A stretch of DNA of 64,000 nt from Arthrobacter gallicola (GTDB lineage: Bacteria > Actinomycetota > Actinomycetes > Actinomycetales > Micrococcaceae), in contig NZ_JACSQD010000001.1 in NCBI RefSeq assembly GCF_014836775.1, positions 664,185 to 728,184 on the forward strand, given 5' to 3'. The position numbers were made by a program, and so were the translations under genes. Of this stretch, positions 62,203-64,000 are shown in pieces. The notes under the pieces are model-generated. The model was not told the origin of the DNA and ran no database searches. It saw only the letters and a program-made list of their open reading frames with translations. Each line of letters starts with the position of its first letter. Position 1 is the stretch's first letter.

Positions 62203-63171
62203 ATGAAGTACACACATTTGGGCCGGTCCGGCCTGCAGGTTTCCCGGCTGTGCCTGGGCACCATGAACTTCGGGCCGAAAACCTCCGAACAGGACGCCCA
62301 CACGATCATGGACGCGGCCCGGGAAGCCGGAATCAATTTCTTCGACACCGCGAACGTCTACGGCTGGGAAAACAAGGGCCTGACGGAGGAAATTGTGGGC
62401 CGCTGGTTCGCCAAGGGCGGTGGCCGGCGCGGCAGCACCGTTATTGCCACGAAGCTGTATGGCTCGATGGGTCCGGGCCCGAATGACACCTTCCTGTCAG
62501 CGCTGAACATCCGTCAGGCCCTCGACGCCAGTCTCAAACGCCTTCAAACCGACCACATCGATCTGTACCAGTTCCATCATGTGGACCGGAACACGCCCTG
62601 GGACGAGATCTGGCAGGCCATGGAAACCGCCGTCGCCCAGGGCAAGGTCATCTACAACGGCAGCAGCAACTTCGCCGGCTGGCATCTTGCCGAGGCGCAG
62701 GAAAGCGCCCGCCGGCGCCGCTTCAACGGGCTGATCAGTGAGCAGTCCATCTACAACCTGCTCCAGCGGACCGTGGAACTGGAAGTCATTCCGGCCGCAC
62801 AGAAGTACGGGCTGGGGCTGATCCCCTGGTCTCCGCTGCAGGGCGGACTGCTCGGCGGCATCCTAAAAGCCCAGAATGACGGCGGCAGGCGGGCCGAGGG
62901 GCGGGTCCAGGATCTGCTGTCCAAGCACAGGGACCAGATCCAGGCGTATGAGGACCTGGCTGCGGAGCTGCAGATCGAACCTGGGATCCTGGCTCTCGCG
63001 TGGCTGCTGCACCAGCCTGCGGTGAGCGCTCCGATCATCGGGCCGCGGATCTCCGGTCAGCTGGACGACGCGCTCGCAGCCCTGGATGTGGAGCTCGACG
63101 ACGACACCCTGGCGAAGCTGGACACCATTTTCCCCGGGCATCGGCCGGCTCCTGAGGATTATGCCTGGTAG
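62203..63171 (+). CDS. Aldo/keto reductase
   Basis: A 322-residue TIM-barrel NADPH-dependent oxidoreductase starting at MKYTHLGRSGLQVSRL (62203) behind GAGG. The catalytic tetrad is visible: Asp in FFDTANVYG, Tyr in the same segment, Lys in VIATKLYG and His in LYQFHHVDRN. The cofactor loop ALAWLLHQPAVSAPIIGPR is near the end. The subfamily resembles Kv-beta/YajO-type reductases; substrate unknown. It is convergent with the second SRAP gene. Confidence 0.92.
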   Translation: MKYTHLGRSGLQVSRLCLGTMNFGPKTSEQDAHTIMDAAREAGINFFDTANVYGWENKGLTEEIVGRWFAKGGGRRGSTVIATKLYGSMGPGPNDTFLSALNIRQALDASLKRLQTDHIDLYQFHHVDRNTPWDEIWQAMETAVAQGKVIYNGSSNFAGWHLAEAQESARRRRFNGLISEQSIYNLLQRTVELEVIPAAQKYGLGLIPWSPLQGGLLGGILKAQNDGGRRAEGRVQDLLSKHRDQIQAYEDLAAELQIEPGILALAWLLHQPAVSAPIIGPRISGQLDDALAALDVELDDDTLAKLDTIFPGHRPAPEDYAW

Positions 63172-63234
63172 ACCGGGGCGGAGCCCGGCTGGTTAATTGG
63201 CTCTCGGGATGTGGCTGGCTGGCGCTGGGGTTCT

Positions 63235-63945
63235 CTATGCCTCCGGTCCAGCGGGTTCAATCAGCTGTGGACCATTGTTGCGGACCGAGTTGACCTCGGT
63301 GGAGACCACCCTGGGGGTGAGCACCGGATCGGGTATGGCTTCCAGCACGCGGGCAATGGCTTCCGCGTCCGTCAGCGCAGGATCCAGCCATTCGGCGTAC
63401 ATGTCCGGCGGCACCACCAGCGGGGTCCGGTCATGGATGTGTCCGAGTTCATCCGCCGCCTTTGTGGTGATGATCGTGACAGAAAGCAGCCACTTGTGCT
63501 CATGGTCCTCGGGCAGGTTGGGATCCGGCCAGAACTCATACAGTCCGGCGAATGCCAGCGGTTCCGGAACGGGAGGATGCAGGTAGGTCGGAACCTTGCC
63601 CTCCTCCGTCTTCTCCCACTCGTAGTACCCGTCGGCGGGTACCAGCGCCCGCCGCTTTACTGCAGCCTTGCGGAACGCTGGTTTTTCCAGAATGGTCTCC
63701 CGCCGCGCGTTAATCAGCCGGGCCCCTATCTTCGGGTCCTTGGCCCACACCGGAACGAGTCCCCATTTTGCTGTCGCCAGGCGGCGTACGGTTCCGTCCG
63801 GCCCGCGGCGCTCGGTGATAATGCGCACGTCATCGGTGGGTGCCACGTTCCAGGAGGGATCCACGTCCTCCCCCACGACTTGGTCTGCTGCAAAGGCTGA
63901 CACCAGGTCTGATGTCGCCCTGGCCATCACGTATCGTCCGCACAT
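63235..63945 (-). CDS. SOS response-associated peptidase/HMCES-like abasic-site crosslink protein (SRAP, copy 2)
   Basis: A 236-residue SRAP protein of standard length. The ATG at 63945 (MCGRYVMARATSD) is required to expose catalytic Cys2. Asn in SWNVAPTDDV, Glu in DGYYEW and His in HIHDRTPLV are all present, so it looks fully active. It has neither the repeat tail nor the loop insertions of copy 1 at 48956-49915. The two are paralogues, not a recent duplication. Confidence 0.93.
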   Translation of the reverse strand: MCGRYVMARATSDLVSAFAADQVVGEDVDPSWNVAPTDDVRIITERRGPDGTVRRLATAKWGLVPVWAKDPKIGARLINARRETILEKPAFRKAAVKRRALVPADGYYEWEKTEEGKVPTYLHPPVPEPLAFAGLYEFWPDPNLPEDHEHKWLLSVTIITTKAADELGHIHDRTPLVVPPDMYAEWLDPALTDAEAIARVLEAIPDPVLTPRVVSTEVNSVRNNGPQLIEPAGPEA

Positions 63946-64000
63946 GGCCAACATTGTGCCCCAAAACCCGATCCGGGCACAGCAGCAAACCCACCCGCCG

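Overview
The window is a GC-rich actinobacterial chromosome segment, most likely from an Arthrobacter-like member of the Micrococcaceae. This rests on very high third-position GC, frequent GTG/TTG starts, and mycothiol-linked enzymes (mycoredoxin, S-(hydroxymethyl)mycothiol dehydrogenase). Coenzyme F420 functions (a CofE ligase and two luciferase-like oxidoreductases), MurT/GatD lipid II amidation genes and an actinobacterial-type LexA box point the same way. The housekeeping order thrS-HIT-CDP-alcohol transferase-pdxS ... pdxT-yebC-ruvC-ruvA-ruvB-yajC-secD-secF-rel ... hisS also fits. I saw no tRNA, rRNA, CRISPR array, prophage or insertion sequence.

Region by region: 1-4506 (minus) is a reductive pyrimidine/hydantoin catabolic operon: carbamoyl-amide hydrolase, dihydropyrimidinase, a luciferase-like oxidoreductase, and an ABC permease with its ATPase, which runs off the left edge. 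4860-7874 (plus) is an iron-siderophore/cobalamin-type ABC importer. 7969-9947 (minus) pairs CofE with an F420-dependent oxidoreductase. 10044-24929 is core genome: hisS, a membrane-anchored cyclophilin, a DUF349 protein, an AbiEi-like protein, rel, secF-secD-yajC, ruvB-ruvA-ruvC, yebC and pdxT. 24996-31160 carries murT-gatD, a CapA-like lipoprotein, an M3 oligopeptidase and a GNAT protein, which separate pdxT from pdxS. 31250-39395 (minus) runs from pdxS through thrS to dnaE2 and a DUF6504 gene preceded by a LexA box.

39639-63945 is more accessory: two tandem EmrB/QacA-type exporters, a CaiB-type CoA transferase, chorismate mutase, an MMPL transporter, a VOC protein, two SRAP (HMCES/YedK-like) DNA-protein crosslink proteins, and a Tat-exported PhoX phosphatase. 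It also holds a mycothiol redox cluster (mrx1, mscR, metallo-hydrolase), an SRPBCC-like protein with a disrupted N-terminus, a PIG-L deacetylase and a lipase maturation factor. The right end has a winged-helix/X25-type fusion, a lipoate-ligase-like protein, a thioesterase and an aldo/keto reductase.

The most distinctive local property is a recurrent pattern of short in-frame tandem repeats (12, 18, 18, 24 and 30 bp) at protein ends or in loops of otherwise ordinary proteins. Micro-duplications of gene 3' ends accompany it. The most promising system-level hypothesis is the pyrimidine/hydantoin operon that embeds a luciferase-like, possibly F420-dependent enzyme.
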